NCBI GenBank assembly: GCA_013115135.1
Contig: JABANP010000207.1
Location: forward strand, 22,147 to 86,146
Direction of reading: 5' to 3'
Length of the DNA stretch: 64,000 bases
Origin: Perkinsus olseni
Taxonomy: Eukaryota; Perkinsozoa; Perkinsida; Perkinsidae
Position 1 is the first letter of the stretch. Each line of letters begins with the position of its first letter. A program made the translations under genes and the position numbers. Below are positions 21,301-35,600 of this stretch, piece by piece. The notes below the pieces were generated by a model. That model was not told the origin of the DNA and did not search any database. It was given only the letters and a program-made list of their open reading frames with translations.

Positions 21301-24300
21301 GGAAGCTTAGATCTAATGGTGATCGCCCTAATATAACGGGTCACAACATGGTCCCTTGGGTGCCTCTGTACATGGGATGACTTTCCCGATCATGCCCTCA
21401 CTTCGTAGACATACCGAAGAGCATCACGAGCATGGCGCGCGCGCCGAATATTACTCTAAGTATTCGAGAATGCGCTACTCTAGGGGTGCGACAAGAAGGG
21501 ATTCTCCTTCATAGAAGTCGTGCGAATCTGTTGGATAGACTCGTTGTGTCCTGTTGAATATCCTTACCCGCTCAGCTTGGCCTCCTCGAGGGCTCGGTGC
21601 AAGAGGGGAATGAGAACCGGTAGAGCTTCTGATATATAAATCTTCGCTGTGCGGAACCTCATCAGAACGTATCCTATAAAATGTACGTCGAATGTGCTGC
21701 ACACGCCTGGGGCCTTCAAGACCGTTGCCAGAGCGGGCACCTGGTCGCATGCCAAATCGCAGCCCATACAGCAGCACGACACTCACAATGTCATCCCGTG
21801 TTAGGACTAGCACTTCCGGGTATCTCTCTCCGAAGAGCACCAAAGTGCTCAGTAGTGTGCGCACTTTCATCATCGTATCCTCAGCGTGTTCGCTACTAGC
21901 GAGACCCTTCGACAGGGCGCGAAGGAGCCTGCCTAGTGTCATGTGAAGCTTCTTGCGTATAAAGGCATCAGCCGCCAGTCTCGTAACGACCTGACCAGTA
22001 CAGATGTGCCTTCAGCAGATCATCCAAGTCTGCCCACTTCGTCGTCTCCATCGCCCCCTGCCTTCACACAAGCCGCGTAGACCATGTAAATTCCCGTGTG
22101 CATGAACCGCTGAGCCCAGCCAGACTTGTCGGTGGTGTCAACACCAACGAGAGGCGGTAGGGCATTCGAGAGCGTTGTGATGAACAGCTCGTTCAGGCTT
22201 AGTTTCGGTCCTCGAGTTGCGAAGGTCGTGTAGTGCGGAACCAGCACGAGACGGAGCAGACCGTATATGGACTGCAGCACAGTCTTAGCCGCACTGCCGA
22301 ACTGATTGAGAATGGACAGCATCCTCCTTACAGCCTCGGCGCCCGACTCCCGCATGATGAGCTCTTTGGCGACCTCAGGCTGCACCAGCATGGCCCGCAT
22401 GAGCCCAGCGAAGACCAGAAGGCATTGTTCCCTCCCAGTGGGCGTAGTGTGTGTGCCCTTCTGAAGGGCCCTCTCAGTGAAGCTCTCAATAAAAGGTTAC
22501 GCATCTCATACTAGGAAGGGGCTCCTCGAGAGGTTCGGCCATGCACCGGGCCACCATCTCCGCAGCAAGATCCGGCAGTGTGTCCAGACGGTCAATCAGA
22601 TCGCTGCATATGGCGACGTTCTGATGCAGCAGAGCTCGTTGGCACATAATGGTGATGAGTTGACGGCACTTGGGGTGATCGGATTGGGTTGTTAGGAGCA
22701 GGGTGACTATCCTGGCCAGGCCATTGACGACGGGTAGGTAGTCCGGCACTACGAAGTGGTTGGCGGACACGAAGGACAGAAGGTCCATAGAAGCTAGAAC
22801 GAGCCGCTCTCTATGGGACTTCGCTTTCGACGCTTCGGCACCCTGCGTGCCCTCTCCTAACGCCCACATGCAGACGCCTTCAACTTTGCGGACGACCTCC
22901 ATGGCTTGATGCTCATCGCAATGCATGCCTAGCGACTCGGAGCCTTCGGACCACAGCACTGACGCTGTACAGTAGGCTGCCATCATCCATACAGCATCCT
23001 CCACAAACTTCGGGTCAATGAACTTCACACTCTGCTCGGCCTCCTTCTCGCGCATCTTGCTCGAGTCTCGGGAAGCCTTTAGCAAGTACAGATTCCGCCG
23101 ACCTGCTTGCTGTGCCTCGGCACTCGAGCCTTCCCTTGGCTTTGACTCAGCTTTTTGCTGGCGGTGGTTCCCAGGGCAGTACGGCACTCCCAAGGACGAC
23201 ACTTGCAGGGCTGCGCTGGAAACTAGCTCGGCTCCGCGATGGGCCATCGCGACCTGCCACAGCCTGCCCACAACTTCCGGGCGACGAAGTAGCTCCTGGC
23301 GGGCTGCTGGCCCACCATCAGAGCATATTCGAACGATACAAGGCAATATGATAGGCAGCTCCCTCTTCGGTACTCTTACGAAGACTTCGAGAACTCTGGC
23401 AAATCTATCACCGTTGAGCACAAGCCCACTGTCGCCTGGGGGTCCCTCCAGCAGAGAGAATCGTATTGATGCCAAGAGCAGTCTCGGCAGAGTGACAGCT
23501 AGCTGCTCATCTGACGCTACAACCTTACCGAAAACTTCTCCCTCCCGGCCCAGGCTGGAGATATAGCAGGCCACGACTGCCTCAAGGAAGCCCTCTTTAG
23601 ACAGCGTGAAGTCACTACGCACAGCAGCTATGTTATGGACAATGACGGCGCTGTACTTGGCAAAGGACGGCTCTTGCAGCATCTCCAGGACGTATTCAAC
23701 GCACTCATCGTTGGCAACGATCTGGTTAACAATCTTGGTCATGTTGGTCCAGGAGGCGATGGCTCGGTAGCGCCAGAGCCTCTGCTGTTGATCACCGATA
23801 TCCCGCACTCTGAGAATGAAGGCAGCAACGTCGTCAAATACCTTGGTCATTGCTCGGCTGATGTAAGACACGCCCTGGTTGCCAGCAGCAGTTATGAACA
23901 CAGCATTGGACACGCTGGCGATCTCTCTCGTTCTGGCGTCCTCTGTATCCGGGCTTGCGCCGTACGCGCACTCCCCGAGAAGCTCAGGGAAGTGCCGGTC
24001 CGTGAAGGAAAAGCCGCAAACGACCAGGACGTAGATAACCTTCCCGAGCTCGGCCGATATGTGAGAGCTCCCGCGACCGTAAAGGTTCGTCTGAGCGATC
24101 TCCAACACAGCCTCAAGCCAGTGGCAGTCAACCTTAGTCCACTCAACATCCCAACCATCCTCCCTGCAGTAGACCATCAACGTCTGCATGGTGTATAGCA
24201 TGTCCCTCAGCATTCCCGTCTGCATCTGAGAGTAGCTCCCACCAGGCAACCTTCCAGGGAGCTCGAGGTCCCTGTGGAACCTCCCGAAAGCCCTCAACGT

Positions 24301-27300
24301 GACGTGCAGGATAGCCTCCGGCGAGAGGGTCGGGAACATGGCAGCTTCCTCCCGGTCGACCCACTTCCGAGCCACTGTTCTGCACGACCGGACGATCTCG
24401 CACAAGAGCTCAGCCCAGAGGCGGTCAGCCTGTTCGGCAGCTGCCAGCACCGAACCACAGCCACTGTCGTCAACTGTCTCCGTCATGACACGAAGAATAT
24501 CCTCCAGCCACAAACCCTCGAGGTTGACCTCGATATCGCATGCTACAGCTCTAAGAAGATACGTTAGCCCCTCACAAGTGAGGTAATTTTTAGCATTATG
24601 ATCTCGCACGAGTAGCGCCAAGACCGCTCTGATTTCATCCGGGGTGTGTGTACCATCCTGAGCATGGAAAAAGTAGTTGACCGTTCGAACCACCAGCAGA
24701 GCATGCGAGGTCGTCACACTGGACGGCGACTTGGACAGAATTGATGCTGCCAGGAAATTGAGGTACTCGGAGCTCTGATCGTAACGCAGTAGATGGGCCA
24801 GAGACAGCTTGGATATGTCCTCGTCCGTGCTTGCCATCTGCTCCCGTTCGACATAGCCTCGGCACATGTCCGCGAAGCCTGCAAGAGCCCCCAGGTATTG
24901 TACTGCTCTGAACCTCGACGTGGCCGATCTAAGAGCATCTCCTTCAGGAATCCACCGGCATATCTTTCGATGGAGGTCATTGACAGACTGACTCGCCGCC
25001 GTCCACGGTGCCGCCTCGGCCTCCTCCCTCTGCTGCTGTTGCTGTTGCACTGACAGGGTTAGGTACCGAATGCAGCAGTACAGCGCCTGATCCACCACAG
25101 CGACTTCGTTAACCTCCTCGGCCTTGGCCGCGATCGCATCTCCAACGAATTTGTCCAGCAATTGATAGAACGCCCTTGTTCTAACAACTCTGGCCACCCA
25201 CATGGAATCGTCCTTGGCATCAGCGATGGTCCTCAGCAACGCCGAGAGAAGCTGCTTGAGCCGCTTGTCTGAGTAGTCAACTCCCTCTCCCTCTACCAGA
25301 AGCTCTATGAAGCTCGCCAATGCCCTCTCGTAGCCCGCCGTCTTCACACCGACGCAGTTCCACACGTGCAAGGCGGTCAACAGGCGACTCATGTCAGATA
25401 TCGTCTCCTCCATCCCGCCGACATACTCATAGTCGAAGTGGTATTTGCTATTCTCACGGAAGTCGTGAGAATAAGTGCATGCCTGTACTAAGATCACTTG
25501 GCTGTAGTAACGGACGTCGTCAATGATGCTCTCCCTGGGCATCGGTATCTTCGAACCTGCTGCTGCTGTTGGTGGCCTCCAATCAGCACAGCTGAGCAGG
25601 TACTCCAGCTTCTCCTCACCAAACCCTCCAGCAACGCCTTGGAGGACGGCCATAGTGTCACCAACACGCTCCCCTGAGAAGCGAGCTAGGTAGGCCGCAG
25701 CACGGTGAAGGCTCCACTGGAAGTCCTCGTGGATCGTCCCCGGCTCCAATGAGAGGGCCGCCAGGAGCTGCTCCCTATGCCGTAGCATCTTCCCCGGAGA
25801 CCTTTGACACAGCCTAGCAAGGGCCGTAGCAATACTCCTGCACTTGACGTCCGTCCACTTCACAACCTCACTCGAGCCGTCCGCGCCCCGTCCATGCAAC
25901 GCCGCTATCAGGGCCTGCGTGAGGCTGTGTTGCGAAAGGGCCTCGGTGATGGCAACCTCCCGCGAGATCTCCATCACTGCCACAGCCGCCAAGTCCGCGA
26001 CGCGTTCGTCCCTAGCCATAGCGCACCGGAGCAGCGTTTCTCCCAGCGGCTCGAGCGCCCCTAGCCGCCTCAGAGACTCTCCCTTCTCTAATTCTCGACT
26101 GGTGAGCGTCAAGACCATCGTAAGAAGCAGCTTGTACGCCATGAACCCCCTACTGAGCACCTCTCCGCCCCGAGGCTGCTGCCACAGCTCTTCGGCTGCT
26201 TCGTTATCCAAGTGCAATGGCGGCACCAGGAAACCGGCCAAGTGTCTAGCCCTGAGGCCCAAGGCCTCGACGAAATTTTCGGAGCCCGAGCACTCCGCTA
26301 TGTCCAGCAGACCACGGTCCAAGCCGAGCACCAGCAACCAGCAAATCGAGTCGAAAGCGGCGTCATTCTCCGCCACCCCTCGGCTGAGGTATCCTTCAAT
26401 ATCCCGACGGAAAAGATCGATCAACCCCGAGGACCGCCACTGCGCCCACATCTTCGAAGCCGCACTGGTGCTTGAGCGTATGAAGAACTGCTGGACGAAG
26501 ACGCCTACCACAGTACAGAGCTCCCGATGGGTGGGCGACTCATCTTCCTTCCCGTCGACGGTCTGCAGACGGTCAAAGTGGTATTTGAGGAAGGAGTGCA
26601 GATGCTCCGAGCGGTGCAGCGCCTCGATGAAGACTGGGGCGAGGTCTCCCGAAATCAAAGCCAGACAAGAGCGCAAGAGCAACGCCCATACTCGCTCCGC
26701 ATGCTCCTTCCCCTCTGGCCCGAGACGACTGGCACGAGTAGCCACCAGGCGAGCCACTTTGATGGCGTACCGCAGTAAGCCGAACTCCTTCCAAAGCTCT
26801 GGGTCATGCACTCTCGTGATGGCCATGTTATAGAGTATCTCGTAGGCCCTTAGTTGTATATCGGGCCGAGCGCAGAGGCCGATGCACTCCCGCAGGGTGA
26901 TGAACACCTGCCTGGAGTACAGCTGATTCCGGATGTCCTCCCGCGTGCTTTGAGACAGCTTGTGGAAGACCTCTGTGATGATACTCATGACCAGGGCGCT
27001 CTGATCGTTTATCGACTCCCCAGCCGTACCTACAGCGAACGTCCCTAGGGCCCACTGTAAAGGAGAGTACACTCACCGGCCGACGCGAGAGTCTCGTGGC
27101 CACCAGCCTCCTCAAGCTGCTGCTTCGAGAGACGGATGATGAGCTCCAATGCCTCGGGATCGACGCCCAACTTGTCCCCTTCGATGCCGTGGAAATATCT
27201 ACACCAACGGCCGTTCTGTTCAGATGTTCGGCCTTCCTACAGGCTAGAGGCGTATAAGGACAACTTCTGCATGTCATTGGCAGCCTGCAGCTCCGCAAGC

Positions 27301-29466
27301 TCCCCCTCACTGGCGAACTCGGAGGACGACGAGGCTGAGCCAAAGACATCCTCGGCCCTCGTTGATGGTTCCACCTCCTCACCACTGGAGTCCGCTGTGG
27401 CATCCATCTTGATGTTCTTCACCAGAGTAGTGGACAGCTCCTGACTGACTCCAGCCGACTTACACATATTAGCCACTATCGCGTACCTGAGCTACGCCCG
27501 GTGCTGCCACCACAGCCTAAAGCTATTACGCTGTTCTCCTATTATCGATACTGTGAAGGGATGCTATGCCTTTGGCGTCCCCCGTCACGCCGCTGGGCCC
27601 ATCACTAGTGATGAAAGTAGAGACTATCCACTCAACAACAGGACCCACTTCGGTACCTACTCGAAGAGCCATTGGCAGCAGCAAAGGCCAGCCGTCGCCT
27701 ACCGTCCTCGGCCAGGATAGCTTCCTGGAGCGCCCGATCTCCGGAGAGTGCAAAGACGGCGTGGAAGAGAAGTTGGAAGCATTCGAGATACTCCTTCTCA
27801 TCTGCAGCGGCGGCCTCTTCGGCTTCGAGAAACTTCCCAGTCGGATCCTATCGCAAGGAATGCACTAGCTGAGCCCAAAGCCAAACCAGGAGGAGCTTAG
27901 GCGACGCTCGTGGGTCAGCTGACGGGACCGTTGGGTGAAGTTAGCATCAGCCCAAGGATGGTGAATGCAACTCCATAGTACTCAACCCGCTAGACTTGAG
28001 GACCCATTCTAGATTAGTCAAAAACATCATTCCCAAGACATCAGGAGCCGAGACGAAGAGTCCTGCTCACTCAGCAAGAACACATGCCCTAGCCCCACTC
28101 ACAGAGATGATCCCCTCGTCTACTGTCGATGGCCTCTCCTCTTCTTCCTCTAGTGGATGGCAGAACGTAAGCTTGAGGGGCCTCTGTAACAACAGGGGCT
28201 CTATGCAGGTCGAATAGTCCTGTGTCACCACGGACGTGTCACCATTGATGGCGAGGAGGAAGTCACCCTCCCTAACCTGCACCAAACCCGCATAAGGCCA
28301 AAATCACCGCACGATGATCATCGCAATAAGAACCCTTCTCAGAGACTTCTCACCTCCCCTTTGCGATCGGCCGGTCCCTCCGGGAAGACATGCTTGACCA
28401 GCGGGAGAGGCAGCTGCCAGCTCATCTTCAATCCAACCCGCGGCACGTCGACCTCCGTGAACGTCAAAGTGAAACTTTCCGACACTTCTTGTTCTTTCTC
28501 CTCCCCTTCTCCCTGGTCCTCCACCGTCGGCACCAGTTTGCTCACCAGCCTGTAGCTGAGCCGCACCGCCGAATAGATGTATCGGACCATCAGCGGGTCC
28601 TTCAGCGACGCTGGGCTATTCCTCGCTACGTTGTTCAACAACCTCGCCAGCTGCAAATGCAGTCCGAAATTTGAAACATAGTACTCCCAACTTATCCTCT
28701 CCGTACAGAGTCGAAGTACAGCGCTCGCCCTCAGTGTCGTGGACACGCACGTCGGCAAGGCCACGAGGTTGGCCAAGGCCCCAGTGAGGAACCGTCTCAG
28801 CTCCACATCGTTAGTATTGAAGAGAAGCCTTTCTAGGAAGCCTCCAGTAGAAGCAACGGCCCCTTCAATCATCGTTGCGTCGGCATCGGTCGCGTCACTC
28901 GAGAGCACGTTGGCCAGAAGCACGCAGAGCCTCTGCTTGAGGACCAGCGGGCAAACCTTGAGCATTTCTAGAATCTTACCAACCCCTTGTCTAGAGAGAG
29001 CTGCCGGGCAGACGTAAGTGAGGCGGATGAGAGTATCCAACACCGAGCAGCTGATGCCCATGACCGCCTGGGTCGTGTGGCGGACGAAGGTTTTAACCAA
29101 AGAGAGCATGCCCTCAGTCATAGTGTGTAGCGCTTCTATTGAACTGACTTCCTTCCGTATCTCCAGCGGCACAACATTCTCGTCATCATCATCCGCCTTC
29201 CCCGTCAGGCTACCATGCACCAAAAGGTACCCCAATTTCGACAGCACTTCATGAACCCCATCAAGAGGGCCAACGCTCATGCTCTTTCCCCCTCTACTCT
29301 GGCCCTGCCCCTCTCGACCAGCCTCCTGCTCGGTGCTCTGCAGGCTGGTCGCTGTGTACTTATGCAGCAAGACTGCCAGGGCGTCGATGTCCATGAACCC
29401 GAGGATGGCAGCGGGGAGTGTGACTAGGAAGTCCAAATTCTTCTGGCTGACGCGCTCAGCCTTCAT
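15357..29466 (-). CDS. Giant armadillo/HEAT-repeat protein with N-terminal PDZ domain
   Basis: Not assignable to a named family. The gene starts at ATG 29466, three bases after a CAG acceptor-like site. The first exon (29466-28354) is helical repeat sequence ending in the first half of a PDZ domain (VGLKMSWQLPLPLV, then VFPEGPADRKGE). After a 77-nt intron the PDZ continues from 28276 (REGDFLLAINGDTSVVTQDY, RPLKLTF). Further exons lie at about 27.86-27.66, 27.45-27.24 and 27.19-27.08 kb. A single exon of about 4.5 kb (27029 to about 22.5 kb) is one long run of alpha-helical repeats, e.g. LLSTL/LLARL-type. Many small exons follow (22.4-22.0, 21.9-21.6, 21.3-20.9, 20.6-20.2, 19.3, 18.8, 17.8-17.4, 17.2-16.9, 16.8-16.2 kb) to the stop at 15357 (SMAAGQ). 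Likely a scaffold; exact exon joins are unresolved. Confidence 0.65.
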
Positions 29467-29656
29467 GTCCTGAGCAACGGAAGGCGGAAGTCTCGGCAAC
29501 CTAGCTCAACGAAGGAGTCGAGGCGTAGCGGCTACCAATACTCCTATGAACGCGTCTTAAACAAATATGATGTAGGGACAAAGTACGTAGATAGTTGAAA
29601 GAACTGCCAAGCCCTAATACAAAGGCAGAGCAACTCTGAGGGTTACTCATTCTCCC

Positions 29657-32600
29657 TCAATCACCACTGGCACAAGGATGGCTCTCAAGCAAGATCGAGG
29701 CTGCGTAGTCGACAGTAAGAGTAGCCCATGCTTTACCACAGAGACAGCCTACCTCCTTCTCCCCTCCCTCATCTCTTGCCGCGTCCTGAGCCTTGAGCCT
29801 TCCAAGTACCCCTCCACCCCTGCCCTTCCTCTTCAGCTGTCGTGCCAATGACTCTCGGTCGATCTCAGCACCGTAAACATCCTTGACTATATCCCCCATT
29901 CTGATGATGCATACAAGCGCTGACACAAAGCCGTAGAACTCAGTCGCCTGTGAGTGCCACCTAGTCTCGCCGCTCCGCCCACTGCCCGGGGTAACCTGCA
30001 GAGCACGCCCCTGCGTAGTGGTTGCGTTCAGCAGGATCTTCGTCGAGAACCCGGGTTGGCCCAGCTTCGCTCGCAACTTGTCGATCACGAAGTTGAGAAT
30101 GAAGGGCACTTTGGCGAATTCCATAGCAATTGGACGGCTTGCGCACAGTATAGAAATCAAAGATACGCCAAGATACTTCATCAGAGCATCACTGGAGCCC
30201 AAACTTGTTTGGCATATCGCTACGAGTACTCTAGCTGGGAGGGCCGAGATGAGGAACTCCAAGTGAAGCAAGCCACACACGCACAGGGTGCGGAGGATGT
30301 GTCGACAGATGAGCACATGGGGATGGACGGTCGGATTGAAGTCACCGAAAGGCACGATCGTGGACGCTTCCAAATCGTCGGGGGAGACGTCGGACTTGAG
30401 GGTGCGCTGGATAGCTTTCAGCCCGGTGGTGCCGCGATAAAACGCCTTCAAAACTTTTCCGGGCGGCAATTGGAACAGCGACGCCAGGTATTGAACCTTC
30501 GCGGCTGGGCACAGTAGTTCTTTCACAAACTCAGCTCCCCGCACTCCGCTGACGAGATTCGATATCCCAACCGTGGCCGTGATGACCAGCTCCACCAAGA
30601 GAGTATCTTCCCCCTTCTGATCACCGGTAATATTAACCTTCGGATTCGAGGTGGTATTCAGGAGTGCTAGGAAAACATTGGCCGCGTTGCACGACAGGAG
30701 CGAGCTCTGCACTGAGTCGTTCGAGGACGATGAGAACTCGCAGAGTATCGAGGCAAGCACCGCACAGGTACTGTGATAGGTCTCCTCCTCCCCTTCCTTA
30801 TCCCCGTCTGACGTCTTCACATCGTCCGACCCCTGCAATCACTACCGTCTTGAGATCCTCTGCGAGCTCCGGCCCACCTTATGCACTTCTCCTGCTGGGC
30901 TTCCATACAGAAGCGTATCGGTAGTAGCGGCCAGGATGGGGAGGAAATCTATCAGCAACCCCTGGTGCTTACCTAAGAGAGCTGTCTGAGATCACATCGC
31001 CAACACCTAGCTGACCATGGCGAGCAATGACATTCATCGCCCCTAGGCAGACCAGCCTCGTGGCCGACGAGAGATCGAGCGTTTGGTAGGCGACCAGGAT
31101 CTGAGGTGTGCCAGCTCATTGTCCTTCGTCTATGCCGCGCGCCTACTTTGACAAGGGCCGGGCCGTTCATCAACTTGACCATCGCATCAAGCGTCTTCTC
31201 ATTGGTCTGGCACATCTCCGCTGTGAAGACCACGATGGCCTCTGCAGTTTCCTCGTCTATTTGCCCCGAGTAAAATATGTTGTGAAGTAAGACCGGCACC
31301 TGCAGTACCGCAACTTCCGCAGATCCTATCAGTACAGCTCAAGTCGGGTGGAGCCAAAGACACCTTAAAGTCGATTATCCTATTGAGAGCTCTGACGTCC
31401 TTCTCCTGGCTCAGTAAGGCCAGAGTCCGTACAGCACACTTGAGCACGAAAGGGTCATGGAGGCCTCCCGCGAAGATGTTATTCACGCCCGAGAGATCCA
31501 GGGAGTTGCTGCTCTCAGCGGTACGGCCTGAAGCAGCACCAATGGGTCCGCCGCGCGGAGGGGTGTCCGACTACCGCCCGATTTGGAGGCTATCTTCTTG
31601 GGTACTCCGAGACGCACTATGGGCAGACAGTCCACCAGGCCCTCCAGGTCATCCTCGTCCAGAATATCCTGCAACAGGAATCGGCGATTCCTGCTGTACC
31701 ATCACCCTCCATACCGCGCCACTGTCCTCTCCCTCGTCAAACCTGTTCCGATCCAGGGCCAAGAAGGATCTCCTATTCGCCTGACCTGAGCAAGCACTAA
31801 ATAGCCCTTTCGCGAAGACATGAACATTCACGAAAACTCCAACTAACGAACCCCCTCGAAGGCGGCACACACTCGGCACTGCTGCCTCACTCGTGAGGAG
31901 ATGCTGCAGCAGGAACACCGCGATTTGCTTGAGTTCAAGATTGTCAGAGTAGAGGTAGCTGCTGACTATGTCGATGCCTCTCAGTGATGGGCCTCCTATT
32001 ATCGGCCGATACCTGGACGATCAACGAGGCCATCCTGCCATCAACATCATCTCGCTCCACCAGGAAACACGGAGTAACCCTGCGAGAGCCGCAAGTGGAC
32101 GGCATCCTACAGCTCGGATTCGGCAAAGGGCATGAGAGCCTTCAAGGCGTTGGCTACAATTTCGACATGAGTCTCGTTCTCGCATGCAGCCAGTAGGACG
32201 CGCAGGCCCTCTGCCACAGCCACACCGCGGAGGGACGCGGCCTTGCTCTCCTGACGACGAGTGCGGTCAGTTAGAGACCCCCTTCCCAGCTGACCTCCTG
32301 AACCCTCGAAGTTGCTGGCTTTTCCTGTCCTGTGGTGTTGTCCGCGGGTGATACGAGATACAGAATGCTCAGCACACAGCACAGGCGGACGTACCTGAAG
32401 CAAACAGCTGTGAAACGTCCATCACGATCACTACGTCGATGCCACCCTCTAAAATACGACCGATACTACAGACTCGGAACCATGCTCGATTTTCGCTGAC
32501 GAGATTTATCATCCACTCATGTGCTTAAGGGGGCTTACTCATCGTCAGGGAAATGTTCCTGATACATTCTGACGACAAGGCGCACTCCACCTTGAAGGAG

Positions 32601-35600
32601 GAACTCATGCTGGCAGTCAACCTCGAAGGCAACGGTCGAGCACAGGAGGGCCAAGTGAGGGGCCAGTCTGCGGTCCTTCAGCTGGCTGCCTTCCCAATGC
32701 GTGAGGATCTTCTGGAAGACCAGAGGATTATCTTTCTTGGTCTGAAGGAAAAAGGAAGAAAATTTGGGACTCGCCCTCCGAGCCTTGGCCTCCCGTGGCA
32801 CCGATAGAGAGCCGCCAGGCCACAGCAGTGTGCAGTCACTCTCCAGGGAATGCCCCATTGGGCGGCCCACCTTCATGATTCGAACCTTGCAGTACTCCCC
32901 TGAGGTTATCATAGCAACCATCATGTCGCAAAGATAAATGCAGCTGTCTATGTTGATGACTTGCAGTAGTAGCAATGGGGCTGACGACGCTGCCGCCCCG
33001 GGCCTGCCTTCATCAATCTGAAGCAGACAACTCCCCCTCCACTCTCCGGCTACGACCAGTGTAGATATTTGCCATCACATCACAGTAGATACCCAAAGCT
33101 GGGAATTTGGCGAACCCCTGGCGAGCAGGTCGCGACAGGTAGCGTAAAACCATCAAGAAGTAGTATATGTACCGGACTTCACCGTCGCCCTCACCCCCTA
33201 CCTCTTCCTTCAGGAGCTTCTCCATGTGCTCTTCTTGGCTATCATCATCCACAGGTATCTTATCGTACCCCAGATACTTATTCAGCTTATCATTGCCAGC
33301 ACCCGAGCCCTCCTCTGATACCAGTCCCGACCTCCGCAACGTCTGGCACAGATACGCAGAAGTATCTCAGGCTCTCAGGCAAGCTGCCCAGCCAGACTTA
33401 TGCTCGCCGAATGCAAAATACGATCGATCGACCAGGAGGACTTGGGATTTCGGGAAGTTGTGGTATGCTCACCTCTCTCGAGACATTTGTAGGGTTGAGG
33501 AACACAGTACTGAGCAGGCCAGCGTCTATGAGTATTCGCCCGCATCGACCCGGACTGTTGTTGATCAGGTTGTGGAAGCATCTTATAATGTGCGACATGA
33601 GCACAGGGTCACTCGTGGTCGAGAGCGTGTATCTGCCACACCCCCATCCACGCCAAGCAGCTCAGTAAAATCCAACCCACAGCATAGCCTTCAGATAGGG
33701 CGCATCGTCCCGATGAGTTCCAACGATGTGGTCCACGTTGTCCGCAGCTGCAGCGCAGTTGGCTACCGTCATCGCAGCGTACCGCTTCAACTGGCGGTAG
33801 AGGTTCTGCTCTACTGGAGCTGAGAAAGAAATGGTATTACTGGGCAGGGACGATGGGGTGGTGCCGGGGTCGTACGTCGTCTGCGGAACATGAAGCCTTC
33901 CATGTCCTCACTTCCAACAGCTCCAGAGGCCAGCAAAGCACATGCTGCCTGAAACAGAGAGCCGAGCTTGTCCTCCTTGCATGCCTCTATTCGAACAATG
34001 CTGAGCTCCGCACTACGAGTAGCAGGAAATGACGAAGGACAGCCGGGGAGAGCTCGGATAGAGTGGAAGGAGTAGTAGTTACGGGGGATACATGATCAGA
34101 CTTTCTTACTCGGCCGCCCCCAGAAAGCCCATTATCGTTCTCACCTGTACCGAGTCCCCGCTAGGAGCTGTAGGGCTCGTGGCCGAGAGGGACGCCATCA
34201 GCTGTATGGCACAGACTCTCATGGGCAACGGCAACTGCTCGTGCATCGCTACCATAACCACTCCCGAGATGAGACCAGTCTGTAGTATCTGGTCGTGGTA
34301 CCTGTGCAGAGCAACACCATCATCCACTCGGTAGGAGTCGTCCCCGGCCACTACCTGGTGCTCACGCTGAGGTGCATGTAGGCCCTGATGACATGCTCCA
34401 CCACCGACGTCACGGCCGAGTTGACATTATGACGCAACCCGTCGTAGAGGGCCCTGGCCTTCCCTTCCATGATACCCGTATGCGTGGACTGGTCACTTAG
34501 TTGGTTGGCTATGATGCACAGAGCCTGACCAGCAGCCATCAACTAACACTGGACCATGGGTGAGTCCGACCTGCTCGACATAGTAGAGGCTGTCATCATC
34601 TCCAAAGCCTTCAATAACGTGATCCCCTCCTCCCAGTGCAGCCAGCTTCGAGACCACTTCAATGCAGTCGGGGGAGCCCATGATCATCCTGGCCGACACC
34701 TCATTGAAGCTGACGTGGACGAGGATATCGAGGGCCGCATGCCTACGATAGGAGTTCACTGAGCCACCCTCGGTACCCCGGGCAAGTTCAACTCCAATGT
34801 ACGCAAGTTTCAACTTTTTCTGGATCGTCGAGGGGTCTTAGAAGCCCACCTGATCTCCTCAGTGACGGCTTTGTTTTTGAGGTTCTTGTCGATCTTAGTT
34901 CGGAGTATACTTGCCAAGTAGGGCAGGATACCCATCGTGGGGAGCACCTCTTGCGCCTTCTTGTGGACCGACAATCCACGTATAACCTCCAACGCTTGAG
35001 CCATCACTCTTTGGGACGGGTCAAACAGGTCCCTGAAGTGAAGCATTCAAGGGTCTCGAGCGCAGCGATGAGTTCAAACGAAAGTGTCTCACTTCCAGAC
35101 AGCCTCCTGAACGTCGAGATCGTTAATCATCATCTCTCTATGATTCGCACATCCAGTGAGGTTTGACAAGGCGAATAGAGCCGCGACTTTGACCTGGCCA
35201 CTCGACAATAACTTCGACGTCAATTGAGATACCCTTGCCTCTTCCTTTCGCGTTCCAGCGTCGCCCAACTTTGCAAGTCTCGTATAGATGGAGTACACTG
35301 CCGGCAGAACCTATGAGGGTGTCATTTTGTCTGGGCATTCTTGTACTGGCAGGCACAGGTCTACTTTGTAGTTCATCATAGCTGAGCGGGTTGAAGGGGA
35401 CCCAGCCAGGTTGCCGAGGGCTAGTAGACCATAGACGACGAGATCGGGCTCATCCGAGTCATGCGCTACTTGCAGCAGCTCTGGTATCGCACCATGTTCA
35501 CAGAGAACGTCGTGGCTGATATCAAAAGAGGTCAAGTTGGCCGCAGCAAGGGCCGCGTAGACCTGCCAAGAGCGGTACAGCAAAGAGGGGATACACCACA

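Noticed and set aside
25844..26833. A 329-codon plus-strand frame
   Set aside because: It is antisense to the 4.5-kb helical-repeat exon, has Ser/Arg-rich biased composition and no domain.
27055..27076. A 22-nt intron (GTGAGT...TTTACAG) in the giant armadillo gene
   Set aside because: It leaves the frame wrong; extending to the next AG gives a 47-nt intron (27030-27076) that joins both exons in frame.
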